Shown here: piece by piece, positions 45,465 through 57,145 of the stretch
Position numbering within the stretch: the first letter of the stretch is position 1
Layout of the letters: the number at the start of each line of letters is the position of its first letter
Assembly (NCBI GenBank): GCA_019843655.1
Contig: JACDQD010000004.1
Coordinates: 62,001 to 126,000, forward strand
Source of the DNA: Lethocerus indicus
Taxonomy: Eukaryota > Arthropoda > Insecta > Hemiptera > Belostomatidae
Direction of reading: 5' to 3'
DNA: 64,000 bases
Notes under the pieces: model-generated
Databases searched by the model: none
The model's input: only the letters and a program-made list of their open reading frames with translations
What the model was told of the DNA's origin: nothing
Made by a program: the position numbers and the translations under genes

Positions 45465-45876
45465 TGGTCCAAAAAAATGTATCCACCATAACTTGCAAAC
45501 TGATTGACGGAGTTGTTTCATTTTTGGTCAGTGTTCTGTCGTCAATTGTATATACCTTTTGTTACTCGAGTAAACGTGGCCCTTTGGACGAAAGGAAGAG
45601 TCAGTTTTGAACTGGTATTTTAGGTACGAAAACATTAATCGGGTTTCAAAACGTCGATGGCGAAATGAATATCGAACAGTGCCAATATATCCGATTGAAG
45701 ACGTTGTGCAGTCAGTAGTGGGGATTTTAATAATGGTGACCATTTCGAACACCTAAAGTGTGTGCTATACTTAAGTTGGACTTTAAGCTACACTTTCATC
45801 AAAAATCAGCGACAGCTAAGTCAATCGGTTTGCAAGTTATGGACTGTTGAACGGTGGATACATTTTTTTGGACCAC
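45464..45876 (+). mobile_element. Mariner-like element, internally deleted, perfect 24-bp terminal inverted repeats
   Basis: The left repeat at 45464-45487 (GTGGTCCAAAAAAATG, TATCCACC) is the exact reverse complement of 45853-45876. The left end lies 3 bp after a (TA)25 tract; Tc1/mariner elements insert at TA. About 413 bp is far short of an autonomous element (about 1.3 kb). Near 45725-45757 the plus strand reads NNGDHFEHL and stop, like the C-terminal tail of many mariner transposases. A second, truncated copy is at 40080-40511. Confidence 0.75.
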
Positions 45877-46209
45877 CTCCGTATATATTGTAGGCGTCCG
45901 TTTGTTGCACAATCGGCAACAATATTCTGCGGAGATTGTAAGTGTAAGGCCGACAGTGATTGGTTAACGAATCGGGGTTTCCTTTTGTAAACTAATTGGC
46001 GATTGGTCGAACCAGCGTACGTACACTGTGTACCCATTTCAATGGCTATTGGCCGCTAACGAACTGTCTGTTACCGGGTACAAAAGGACGACAAACGTCG
46101 CTAAATTAGTGCAGGGGGGGGAAATCCACCGCTGGAAATAGTGCAATTAGAGAAACATCAATTGAAAACTTATTGTAGCCAACAAATTGACAATGTACAC
46201 AACCATATA

Positions 46210-46413
46210 TTAGGTGTACCCAAAAGTGATCGACATTTTGACTTTGACATTTTATTTTTCTAAAAAAAATCCACTATATATTTATATATTCACCGATATT
46301 ATCAGTGACAATTCTCCGCCGCCACTTTTCCGGCTAATTTTCCCGATTCCCCTTGAAGAACTCCTCAGGACCAAAATACATCTTATCACAAATTGTCTCT
46401 TTGGTACACCTAA
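46210..46413. mobile_element. Second small inverted-repeat element family, TA-flanked, about 204 bp
   Basis: Starts TTAGGTGTACCCAAAAGTG and ends TTTGGTACACCTAA, so the ends are inverted. Internal phrases CCGCCGCCACTTTTCCGG and GAAGAACTCCTCAGG recur at about 35.4, 38.66, 43.3, 46.7, 47.3 and 48.1 kb. TA-flanked ends of this kind fit a mariner-related MITE. Confidence 0.7.
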
Positions 46414-46569
46414 TGGGTGAATGAATTTCAATGTGATTAACTCTATACAGGCGAGGAGTACGACAGTACATAAATCCGGCGTTTACATATTTATTTACAC
46501 GTGTCAACAGTTACCCAATTAATGTTTCCCCGTCGGACGGGATTGTAATTTGTCCCGTCCGGCTTAAAT

Positions 46570-46792
46570 GAGACAACGAACGGGTTTTTTCCTTTTTTTT
46601 TTGGTGGGTTTTTTTAAGATCGGGCCAATTGGTGGCATTGTGAGGTCGTCGGGCATGAAAAACGACTCTGTCTGACGGAAAAAAAATCCACGAGAAACCA
46701 AAAAAAAAAAATTCCTCTCCAAGAACTCCTTCCTCACAACCGAAATATATCTGATCGAATTGTCGATTACTTTTGGTCACACCCAATATATT
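46570..46792. mobile_element. Second element family, diverged copy
   Basis: Right side CCAAGAACTCCTTCCTCAC, then TCGATTACTTTTGGTCACAC and CCAATATATTA, matching the end of the 46210-46413 element. The left end is unclear. Confidence 0.45.
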
Positions 46793-47220
46793 AAGTACCC
46801 CCGCGTTGTAGGGGCTCCGAGGCCGTTCGCATCCCTTATATGTTCTCCTCCTTCAAACCCGGTCCTCAGTAGTCCCGAGGGATCCTCCCCTTTCCAGAAT
46901 AGCAAATCGGCAAGTGTCAGTGTCACCCCGTCAGTGGGCTGATTTCTTCGTCGTATCAAGAGAAAATTGCACCCTGAAAAAACACGTGGACGACGTGTCG
47001 CGGATATTCTTCTACTGAAGATTTGGCCTCTTAAATCTGCCTATAGGAGAAAACTTCTTAAACGTAGAATCTGTCCTGAAAATGGAGATAGAGAGAGAGA
47101 GAGAGAGATTTTCTGTAGCCAGGATACAGGATTTACAACAATTATTTGTCCGAAGTTACTATGTTACTACGTACAAAGAAAAAGGTACTTTCCCTTCAAC
47201 GTGGGGCCACACACTTGTTC

Positions 47221-47223
<3 letters not shown>

Positions 47224-47279
<56 letters not shown>

Positions 47280-47352
47280 TCCTCTTCTTGAAGAACTCTT
47301 GAAAAGACATTATCAAAGTGTTGATCACTTTTGGGGCTACACCTTAATATAT
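47224..47352. repeat. (TA)n tract fused to a second-family element end
   Basis: A 55-bp TA tract (47224-47278) is followed directly by CTTGAAGAACTCTTGAAAAG and TTGATCACTTTTGGGGCTAC, ACCTTAATATA. The microsatellite therefore lies inside or beside an element copy. Confidence 0.65.
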
Positions 47353-47999
47353 AACTCGTCGAATAAAGAAATATGGGTAGTAACACCGCCTATAATACGT
47401 GAAAAATAACAAGTGGTTATTGAAAAAAAGTGTTACGACGCGATGTGTAAGTAACAGCAGTCGGGGGGGGGGGTGGTCAGTGACCCTACAATTCCCCCCC
47501 TCAGCATATACAGGGCGTAGTCTGTATAAGGGAGAAAAGGGCTGACTCTGCTATACACTGGGACAATACATCACAGTAAAGCTTTACTATTACAGTAAAG
47601 CTACGTACAATAAAACTTTGTATCCTTCCTGTCGCTGTCTCCCTATTTGTATGTATCGGTAGTAGCGCGCCCTTCGTGCTGTGGGGGGTGTTTACCCTTT
47701 TTAACCCTTATACCCTTATAAAAAATTATTACTTTATGACTGCATTTTTAAACCTACCGTGTGTTCGGAATTGAGCCGTGGACGTCCTACAGAATCCAAT
47801 CCTTAAAATCCTCCGTTCCCTATCCTTGTCTATTTCCAACCCAACGATCCATTCACGCCTATCCACTATATAAATCCTTCCGTTCAAATCTATCCCACTG
47901 ATCCCAATACCTTTTAATTCCTCCGAGAACTTGAGCTATACAACCGACATCACTGGGACCGACCGAAGAGGACTGGAGATCAACATTTTGACTTTAATT

Positions 48000-48165
48000 T
48001 CATTTTGGTAAAAAAGATATTTTAATTATTAATCAACTATTATTATCACGACAACCCCTCCGCCGCCACTTTTCCGACAAATTTTCCCCCATTCCACTCC
48101 TCTCGAAGAACTCCTCTCGAGATCGAAATACATCTTATCAAATTGTTGATAAGATGCGCCTGATG
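48000..48165. mobile_element. Second element family, diverged copy
   Basis: CAACATTTTGACTTTAATTT, CCGCCGCCACTTTTCCGAC, GAAGAACTCCTCTCGAG and CATCTTATCAAATTGTTGAT match the 46210-46413 element in order. Confidence 0.6.
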
Positions 48166-48404
48166 ATTTCCTCACTATCAATTAAGGACTGGAACAGCAG
48201 AAATGGTACCGTCCGATGGCGGGCGGTTTCTCCGTCAAAAGTACATTTATGTTGGCGAATCGCCAAATTATAAACGTTGTCCAACAAATCGCGTTCCAGA
48301 TTTGTCCCAACACGACGCATCCGGCAGGGTGTATTGTATTATACCGCTTTGGTATATTCCTGGAAGAATGTAAATTCAGTTTACAGTCTGTTTAACTAAC
48401 GTAC

Positions 48405-48431
48405 CTACGTTTTGCGGCCTGCGATGGCTTG

Positions 48432-48474
<43 letters not shown>

Positions 48475-48660
48475 GTAGGTTCCTTTCGCTGGTTTGGTCT
48501 TTTGCTAGACCGGTTTCGTTTCGCCTGTTGTTGTACAAAGAGACAACCACCACAGTGACAAGTGACAGTGACAGTGCAGTGCCCGAAAAACATCCAAAGT
48601 GCCACTGAAGACGGCGAGCGGCCGCGAAACCGGTCTAGCGAAAGACCGGACAGTCGAGTT
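48405..48660. mobile_element. Fold-back element with (TA)n insertion
   Basis: Left end GTTTTGCGGCCTGCGATGGC, TTGGAATA then a TA tract (48434-48472), GTAGGTTCC, GGTCTTTTGCTAGACCGG. Right arm CACTGAAGACGGCGAGCGGC, GCGAAACCGGTCTAGCGAAA. The right core is intact; the closing stem is reduced. Confidence 0.75.
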
Positions 48661-48949
48661 AATTGAGAGAGCTCACGTCCGTATAGTGACAGTGTGCCTA
48701 CCTGCAGTGCCTTTTCAAACAGGTGTGTTGAACGGTTCTTATAAGTCGGTCAGTTCGATAATTACCTAAGTGTTGCGCAAACACGACATCATGGAATACG
48801 GAGGGCCGGGCGTAGAAAAATATCGCATATCACTTCATCTGTCTGGTTAATTTTCGTGCCAGAGAAATGCATTCTGTCGGAGAGAGGCATATCGTCGAAA
48901 ATATGGATAAAAATCTTAGAAACGGTTTTGAAGTAGTAGTCCAACATAC

Positions 48950-49770
48950 CCGTTTTGCGGCCATCTTCAGTAGCGCTGTGTTAGTCACACTATTGCATCC
49001 TCACTTGCATTTGCACCGTCGGTGTACAGTGCAACTGCACTTGTACAGTAGAGGTTTGTTGTGTTTCTGTCTCCTCTCGCCGGTTTGGTGGTCTTTCAGA
49101 CCGGTTTTGCGGCCGCTCGCCCCATCTTCAGTAGCGCTGTGTTAGCACTGCTATTGCATTTTACCGTCGGTCTACTGTGCAACTGCACTTACAGCAGTGG
49201 AGGTTTGTTGTGTTTCTGTCTCCTCTCGCCGGTTTGGTGGTCTTTCGCCAGACCGGTTTTTGCGGCCGCTCGCCATCTTCAGTAGCGCGGTGTGTTAGTC
49301 ACTATTTGGACGTTTTCGGGCGTCCTCACTGCCCACTGTCACTTGCAATGTCGGTGCACAGTGCAACTGCTGTACAGTAGAGGTTTGTTGTGTTTCTGTC
49401 TCCTCTCGCCGGTTTGGTGGTCTTTCCTTGACCGGTTTTGCGGCCCTCGCCATCTTCAGTAGCGCGGTGTTTAGTCGCACTATCGGCACTTTGGACGTTT
49501 TCGGGCGTCCTCACTGCCCACTGTCACTTGCAATGTCGGTGCACAGTGCAACTGCACTTGTACAGTAGAGGTTTGTTGTGTTTCTGTCTCCTCTCGCCCG
49601 TTTGGTGGTCTTTCGCCAGACCGGTTTTTGCGGCCGCTCGCCATCTTCAGTAGCGCGGTGTGTTAGTCGCACTATCGGCACTTTGGACGTTTTTCGGGCG
49701 TCCTCACTGCCCACTGTCACTAGCACTTGCACCGTCGGTGTACAGTACAACTGCACTTGTACAGTAGAGA
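48950..49770. repeat. Tandem array of fold-back left arms
   Basis: Five arm copies in direct orientation. GAGGTTTGTTGTGTTTCTG recurs at 49051, 49200, 49380 and 49568 (spacings 149, 180, 188). Each unit has CTCCTCTCGCCGGTTTGG, AGACCGGTTTT, GCGGCC, CATCTTCAGTAGCG and a spacer CACTGTCACTTGCA with AGTGCAACTGCACTTG. In every unit the core reads TTTTGCGGCC where intact elements have TTTCGCGGCC, i.e. the G of the GAAA core strand is changed. Confidence 0.85.
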
Positions 49771-49799
49771 TTTCAAATCGGACAGTAATTGCATCCCTA

Positions 49800-51599
49800 A
49801 AGTAATTCATCGGCTGGTAATTCCATTTAATTTCCCCACCCCACCCCCACCCGATATTTATCCCCTCCCCGGGAATATAACTCTGAAGGAATACAAATTT
49901 TTTTCCCCCGCAAAAGCGAAATCGCCTCTCCAGTTGAGGTTCAGAAAATAGGCGGCTTCGGCATTGGGTACAGTTAAAGAGGTACTATTGTGCAGCTGAT
50001 CGAGAAACCGGTTTCGGATCCTGTTCAATAGCGACACGAAACCCCAGACGCTCGAACAAATGGGGGTAAAATCGTGCAAGAATTGCGTTAACGAAAGGAT
50101 TGTGGGATTGAATTCTGTATTGAGGTGGACACCCCACTCCCCACCCCAAACAGCTCAATTACTTGAGCCCAGTTAGTTATAATCTAATAATTTTGCCCTT
50201 TAGTGATACAGCGGTCAAAGAAAAATATTCTCGGATTAACGAACAGAAACCGATTCCAACGAAAACCTGTCGTCTGAACAACCTGTCGGAAGATTTGAGG
50301 ACACGTCCTTAAAGGCCCGAAGAAAGGAAAAAGGACTGATTGGATATTTAAATTTAATTTTCAATATCTCCAGAACGAATTATGTAATCGAATTCCCGTT
50401 AATGTATGGGGTAAATCGGTGAGAACGGTTCAACGAAAAATTCGCATAATCTTGGAAAAGATTATGTTCGTTACCGGCAGAATTGTCTGTTTTGTTTCTC
50501 GTCACTTTCAGTCCATCTAATGTACTGGAGAAATTACATCTCCTCGCGATAACAGGTCGGGAATACAGAAATACGTGTTGTTGATTGCGAAATTATAGAG
50601 AGCAAAAAATTGTATATAATAAGTTTAACGAACTCCCGGCGGAAACGATTATTGCACGACGTTGGAGCAAAACCGAAAATCGAGGGCATACACGATAGGG
50701 ATAACTTTCACCGACGACGTCTATCACTTGCCATTACTTCGGTAGAAACGTCGGTAAAATTCCCAGTTCCAATTGCACGTTACCAATTGCTTTATCGCCT
50801 GCCAATTGACAGACAATTAACGGCGTAAACAGAAAAAAGAAAAAGCTCGACTTTTGACCAATTATTGTTGGTACAAAGCGTAGAGTTAGTAATATTCCGA
50901 AAGTTGGAAAAAACGATAAGAAACTAGGCACGTTAACGACTCGTCACGATTATCGACTAATTGACATAAAATCGACATTGAATTATACAACAGGATGTCC
51001 CGAAATTGACGCAAGATTTCAATTTGTCACAGCGTTCTCATGGGTAAATTTGGCGAACGTAAAGGGTGGGAGTGGGGGTGGGGGAAAAACAGAAAAAAAA
51101 GTACAAATGGAGAACAAAAGTGTGTTTTCATTGTTGGACAATAATCGAAAAATAATTTGGAAAATCTCAGCGTCAATTTCGGACCAAAATCCTGTACGTA
51201 TTGTACAGCAACAATTATTCTCTAAGGGCTGGTAAGATATCTAGGTTCAGAGGTTGAAGATTTAAGGGATAACTGGACGGTTGGGAAGAGAGAAAAGGGA
51301 CTGGATCGGGATGGGGGGGGGGTGGGGTGAAAGGCGGGAGTGGAACTTCCTGGAATCGGGATTTTGTCATGGGGTTGTGGATTGTGTCTGGTTGTAAAAC
51401 ATACCCCGGGAGGAGCATTAAGGAAAAAATTATATTATATTATATTATATATGTTTTGGGCATTATATTTGAATAGTTAAAAATACTACAGTTGGCAGTT
51501 GGTGAAATTCGTATAATAGATACATATATCAACGCGTATCCTTGGAGTTGGCAGGTGGTGATGATGATGCGGTGATGTTCAGGTGTAGCGATGTGGGGT
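49800..51599. other. Intergenic stretch without a recognised gene
   Basis: A minus-strand open segment at 49858-50079 looks protein-like but has no ATG and no family I recognise. The rest is AT-rich and free of the named repeats until the assembly gap. Confidence 0.4.
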
Positions 51600-51699
51600 N
51601 NNNNNNNNNNNNNNNNNNNNNNNNNNNNNNNNNNNNNNNNNNNNNNNNNNNNNNNNNNNNNNNNNNNNNNNNNNNNNNNNNNNNNNNNNNNNNNNNNNN
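51600..51699. other. Assembly gap of 100 N
   Basis: Exactly 100 ambiguous bases, the usual placeholder for a gap of unknown size. The satellite B array begins within about 30 bp of its right edge. Confidence 0.99.
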
Positions 51700-51724
51700 A
51701 CAAGAATAAATTATAACTCACATT

Positions 51725-53665
51725 GCGTACACTTGTAGGTGAAATATGGGATGATATTCGAAAATTTTCGAAAACCTAAATTTTCGATTTTCAACCCCGC
51801 CTTTTAAGGGGCAAATGCGAACTCACATTTAGTACACTTATTGGGTGAAATATGGGATCGATATTCGAAAATTTTCGAAAAACCTAAATTTTCGATTTTC
51901 AACCCCGCCCTTTTAAAGGCAGAGTGTAACTCACATTGATACACTTGTAGGTGAAATATGGGATCGATATTCGAAATTTTTGAAAACCTAATTTTTTATT
52001 TTCAACTCGCCCTTTTAGGGGCAAATTATAACTCCATTGGTACACTTGTAGGTGAAATATGGGATCGATATTCGAAAATTTTCGAAAACCCGAAATTTTC
52101 GATTTTCAACCCGCCCTTTTAGGGGCAAGTGTAACTCACATTGGTACACTTGTGGGTGAAATATGGGATCGATATTCGAAAATTTTCGAAAAACCTAAAT
52201 TTTCGATTTTCAACCCGCCGTTTTGAAGGCAAGTACTGTAACTCACATTGGTACACTTGTGGGTGAAATATGGGATCGATATTCGAAAATTTTCGAAAAC
52301 CTAAATTTTCGATTTTCAACCCGCCTTTTTAGGGGCGATGCCAACTCCACATTGTCGAAGTACACTTGTGGTAGAAATATAGGATCGATATTCGAAAATT
52401 TTCGAAAAACTAAATTCGATTTTCGCCCCGCCGTTTTTAGGGGCAAGTGTAACTCACATTGGTACACTTGTGGGTGAAATATGGGATCGATATTCGAAAT
52501 TTTTCGAAAAACTAAATTTTCGATTTTCAACCCGCCCTTTTTAGGGGCAAAATTATAACTCCATTTTAGGTACACACTTGTGGGTGAAATATGGGATCGA
52601 TATTCGAAAATTTTCGAAAACCCTAAATTTTCATTTTCAACCCTTCCCTTTTTTAAGGCAAGTGTAACTCACATTAGTACACTTGTATAGGTAGAATATG
52701 GGATCGATATTCGAAAATTTTCGAAAAACCTAAATTTTCGATTTTCAACCCGCCGTTTTATAGGGCAAGTTATAACTCACATTTGGTACACTTGTGGGTG
52801 AAATATGGGATCGATATTCGAAAATTTTCGAAAAACCTTAATTTTCGATTTTCAACCCGCCCTTTTAGGGGCAAGTGTAACTCACATTGGTACACTTGTG
52901 GGTGAAATATGGGATCGATATTCGAAAATTTTCGAAAAACCTAAATTTTCAGTTTTCAACCCGCCCTTTTAGGGCAAGTGCCAACTCACGACCGTACACT
53001 TGTGGGTGAAATATGGGATCGATATTCGAAAATTTTCGAAAAACCTAAATTTTCGATTTTCAACCCGCCGTTTTAGGGGCAAGTGTAACTCACATTGGTA
53101 CACTTGTGGGTGAAATATGGGATCGATATTCGAAAATTTTCGAGAAGAACCTAAATTTTCGATTTTCAACCCGCCCTTTTAGGGGCAAATTAACAACTCC
53201 ATTGGTACACTTGTGGGTGAAATATGGGATCGATATTCGAAAATTTTCGAAAACCTAAATTTTCGATTTTCAACTCCGCCCTTTTCAGGGGCAGGTAACT
53301 CACATTGGTACACTTGTGGGTGAAATATGGGATCGATATTCGAAATTTTTCGAAAAACCTAAATTTTCGATTTTCAACCCGCCGTTTGCAGGGGGCAAAT
53401 TGTAACTCACATTGGTACACTTGTGGGTGAAATATGGGATCGATATTCGAAAATTTTCGAGAAAAACCTAAATTTTCGATTTTCAACCCCGCCGTTTTAG
53501 GGGCAAAGTGCCAACTCACATTTGGTACACTTGTGGGTGAAATATGGGATCGATATTCGAAAATTTTCGAAAAACCTAAATTTTCGATTTTCAACTCGCC
53601 CTTTTAGGGGCAAGTGTAACTCACATTGGTACACTTGTGGGTGAAATATGGGATCGATATTCGAA
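51725..53665. repeat. Satellite family B array, block 2, about 105-bp period
   Basis: About 18 units with ATTTTCGATTTTCAACCCG, CCTTTTAGGGGCAAGTGTAA, CTCACATTGGTACACTTGTG and GAAATATGGGATCGATATTC. Spacing of GATCGATATT at 53121, 53228, 53331, 53438, 53548 and 53652 is 103-110 bp. It is more homogeneous than the 30.5 kb block and in the opposite orientation to it. Opposite-strand frames give ENRKFRFFENFRISIPYF-type peptides that are repeat artefacts. Confidence 0.93.
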
Positions 53666-53949
53666 AATAAATTAATCAAATTGAATTACCATTTTCATTT
53701 TGGCCGCTGCCCTATTGGCGTAGAGCACCGCCCTTTTCCCTATTGTACTCAAAGGCAAGACTCTTGGCCCTTCAGTGATAATTTTCGGCCCGATTCCTGT
53801 ACTCTTAATCTAGACTGTTCATTTTGCCCTTCAGTTTGAAATTTTCCGCCTCAGCTTTCAGCCTCTGAAAAGAAACAGACAGGACGTAAACGTAAAATTC
53901 AAGACAGAAAACAAATACAATTATAAATACTTTCGCCTTACATATTTAT

Positions 53950-55205
53950 TCTCTACGTCCAAAACAGCATTTTTGGGGCTTAAAACCACAATTTAGAGAC
54001 AATATATTCTTCTAAATACACCATTTTTAGTTCAATTTGCGTCTAAAATCCGCATTTTCAGTCCTAAAAACCGCATTTTCAGTCCTAAAAACCGCATTTT
54101 CAGTCCTAAAAACCGCATTTTCAGTCCTTAAAACCGCATTTTCAGTCCTAAAAACCGCATTTTCAGTCCTAAAAACCGCATTTTCAGTCCTAAAAACCGC
54201 ATTTTCAGTTGTAAAAACCGCATTTTTGCGCCTGAAAATACAATTTTTTGGTCTAAAAACCCTATTTTTGATCATAAAAACCACATTTTTGCGTCTAAAT
54301 ACACCATTTTTGGTTCAATTTTGCGTCTAAAATCCGCATTTTCAGTCCTAAAAACCGCATTTTTGCGCCTAAAAATACAATTTTTTGGTCTAAAAACAGC
54401 ATTTTTGGTTCAATTTTACGTCTAAGAACCCATTTGAGTCCTAAAACCATATTTTCCGTCCTAAAAACAGCATTTTTTGGGCCTAAAAACCAAATTTTGC
54501 GTTTAAAAACACCATTTCTGGGTCTAAAAACCGCATTTTTTGTTCAATTTTGCGTCTAAAAACCCCATTTCCAGTTCTAAAAACAGTATTTTTGGGCCTA
54601 AAAACCCTATTTTTGGGCCTAAAAACCCTATTTTTGATCATAAAAACCACATTTTGCGTCCAAAACCCTTTTGGTCTAAAATCCGCATTTCAGTCCTAAA
54701 AACCGCATTTTAGTTTCAATTTATGTTTAAAACCCCATTTAAAAAAAAAAAACCGCATTTTGCGTCTAAGAACCCATTTTCAGTCCTAAAAACCGCATTT
54801 TGCGCCTAAAAAACAGCATTTTGGGCCTAAAAACCCACATTTTTGGGCAATCAAACCGCATTTTGCGCCTAAAAAACAGCATTTTGGGCCTAAAAACCCA
54901 CATTTTTGGGCAATCTTTGCGTCTAAAAACACCATTTCTGGGTCTAAAAACCCGCATTTTTGTTCAATTTTGCGTCTAAAAACCCATTTCCAGTCCTAAA
55001 AACCGCATTTTGGGCCTTAAAAACCCATTTGGGCCAATTTTGTGTCTAAAAACACCATTTTCAGACCAATTTCAAGTCTAAAACCAATTTTCGGACCTAA
55101 GAACCAAATTTTGTCATCAAAACCACATTTTGTACCAATTTTGATTTAAACCCCCATTTTGTGCCTAAAATCCCATTTCTGGGCCTAAAACCGCATTTTT
55201 AGGAA
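53950..55205. repeat. Modular repeat family C, large inverted block
   Basis: CCTAAAAACCGCATTTT modules, reverse complement of the blocks at 0-7 kb. From 54045 to 54215 one 21-bp unit (CAGTCCTAAAAACCGCATTT plus one T) repeats about eight times almost perfectly, giving a 7-residue periodic frame. The block becomes irregular towards 55200. Confidence 0.9.
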
Positions 55206-55284
55206 CGACTTAGTATAACAGTAATATTGTAACAATATTGTTTAATGGAAAGGCAATCAGAAACACAATACTAGAAGAGAGTTT

Positions 55285-55350
55285 TTTCGACAGACCGGTT
55301 TCGGCCCTCGCCATCTTCAGTAGTACAAAGTGCACTTGTACTACTGAAGA
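55285..55350. mobile_element. Fold-back element, tiny inverted copy
   Basis: ACAGACCGGTTTCGGCCCTC, GCCATCTTCAGTAGTAC, then GTACTACTGAAGAT after only a few bases. The centre is nearly completely deleted. Confidence 0.6.
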
Positions 55351-55359
55351 TAACAACAA

Positions 55360-55746
55360 CCTCAATCTAATGAAAAAACACAAGAAATCTAATGTATTAA
55401 TATAAAAAAAAAAAAATAAAATTGTATAATAATGTGTATGTATTAGTGTATTTTATATATCAATTCTAATCAATAAAACAGTAAATATATGGAAAGCGAA
55501 TTGGCGGAAAATGGTGAATGGATGGACTGAATCGATATTGACACTAAAACAACATAAAATTATTTGCGCTATACAAAAAAAAAAAAAAAAAAAAGATAAA
55601 ATGATGGTGTTAATAATAAGTCGGAATAAAATGTCAGGGAAAGGCATAAGCATATTTTTGCCCCCCACGGTTGGGGCAGTAGAAAGAGTAATGTATGAAT
55701 TGAATTCGATAATAATATTTAAAGCGAAATATTATTACTTTAAAAA

Positions 55747-55804
<58 letters not shown>

Positions 55805-57145
55805 ATAAGTATATCTTGTTAGATAAAATGGTTTCAACTGCAATATCGTAAGAGTAGCACAAGTAAGACACAGTCGGTTAGTTTTCTTACTATTTTTGCA
55901 CGAACAGTCAGAATTTTCAGTAACAGTTTTTATTTTATTTGCAATATTATTTTATCCCTCGCAGGACAGAAACTACGGCTATATCCTCCGTCCAGTGGTA
56001 ACTGAATCTACTGGACTTTGGACTGAAAAACATAAGAAAAATATTCATTGATGGTAATAATAGTATCAGTATATTTGTGATATTTGTCGAAAGTAAATGA
56101 AACTTAAAATACTGATAAAACAGACTGCGGACTAAACCGTGTATGTATATAGGTAAAAGAAAAAAAGGTATAGTATTTTGGACAAGAGACAAAGAGATAA
56201 CGACCTAAGTTTACGGACTCTAACGATTCCCAACCGATGTACATACGTATTGACACAATATGACAACATGTAAAAAACCACAAAGAACAAAGCCGCTTAT
56301 CACTCAAGGAAAAAAAAAACACACTGAAAGATTACACTCGAAACAGTACAAAAAAAAAATTACAGGATTTATGCATATATTTATTCATACATTGATGTGA
56401 AAGGATGTTGAAAGAAAAATTAATTCCGGGCGTACCGCGCGTTCGAGCGACAAGTAGCAGGAAATTTTTTCAATTAAAAAAATTTCAACTGTGATCCGAT
56501 AGATTAGAGGCTCATACGACTGCAGAGTAGTCGTTACCGGAAAAAAAAAAAAAAGAAAAAAAAGTAATTAAACCCCCGAAATGCTCTCTCTCCACTGTAC
56601 ATAAAAGCGGGATCGCGGTACGAATTTCATGGAAGAATTACGAAAAGGAAATTCGACCGTCTTGAGTGGGGGAAAAATGAAACAGGGGAAATAGATAAAA
56701 GAATTAATTGCCCGTTTCGGACAAACAAGAGAAGAATAAAAAGCGCGTTGCGCAGCGCAACAGATTGAAACGCTGAAAAAATTGGCGATAAACATTTTAA
56801 AAGCAGAAATTACAACTTTGGCTTTAACGGGGGCCACTTGTTTGTTTTGCATATTAAGTCGGTTACAGACTGATATCGATATTAATATCAGTTTGTATTT
56901 ACATTGATATTTCAATTCTCCAGGTCATTCTTGATTGCGTCGACGGGACTGTTCAATCAGTGCACTGTCCCAGGACGTAGAACTTTATTCACCGAACATT
57001 GTATATAACGATTAACGAATCGATGAAATCTGACCGCTAAAATACAACTAGTAATAGGCGTAATAACACCGCCTAATATGTGAGAGGGAAAAGCGCCAAT
57101 TATACTTCGGATAAAGCCCGAAGAAATTTAAATATATTTCGATTA
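55360..57145. other. AT-rich stretch with a TA tract
   Basis: TA tract at 55750-55799 and several poly-A runs. Minus-strand open frames (55947-56192, 56568-56915) are AT-rich hydrophobic frames without recognisable motifs or clear ATG starts. Confidence 0.4.

Noticed and set aside
51725..53665. Minus-strand frames with ENRKFRFFENFRISIPYF repeats
   Set aside because: Translation artefacts of the satellite B array.
54037..54330. Heptad-like protein (TAFSVLK repeats) on either strand
   Set aside because: It is the translation of a 21-bp tandem repeat; frames are open on both strands for that reason.
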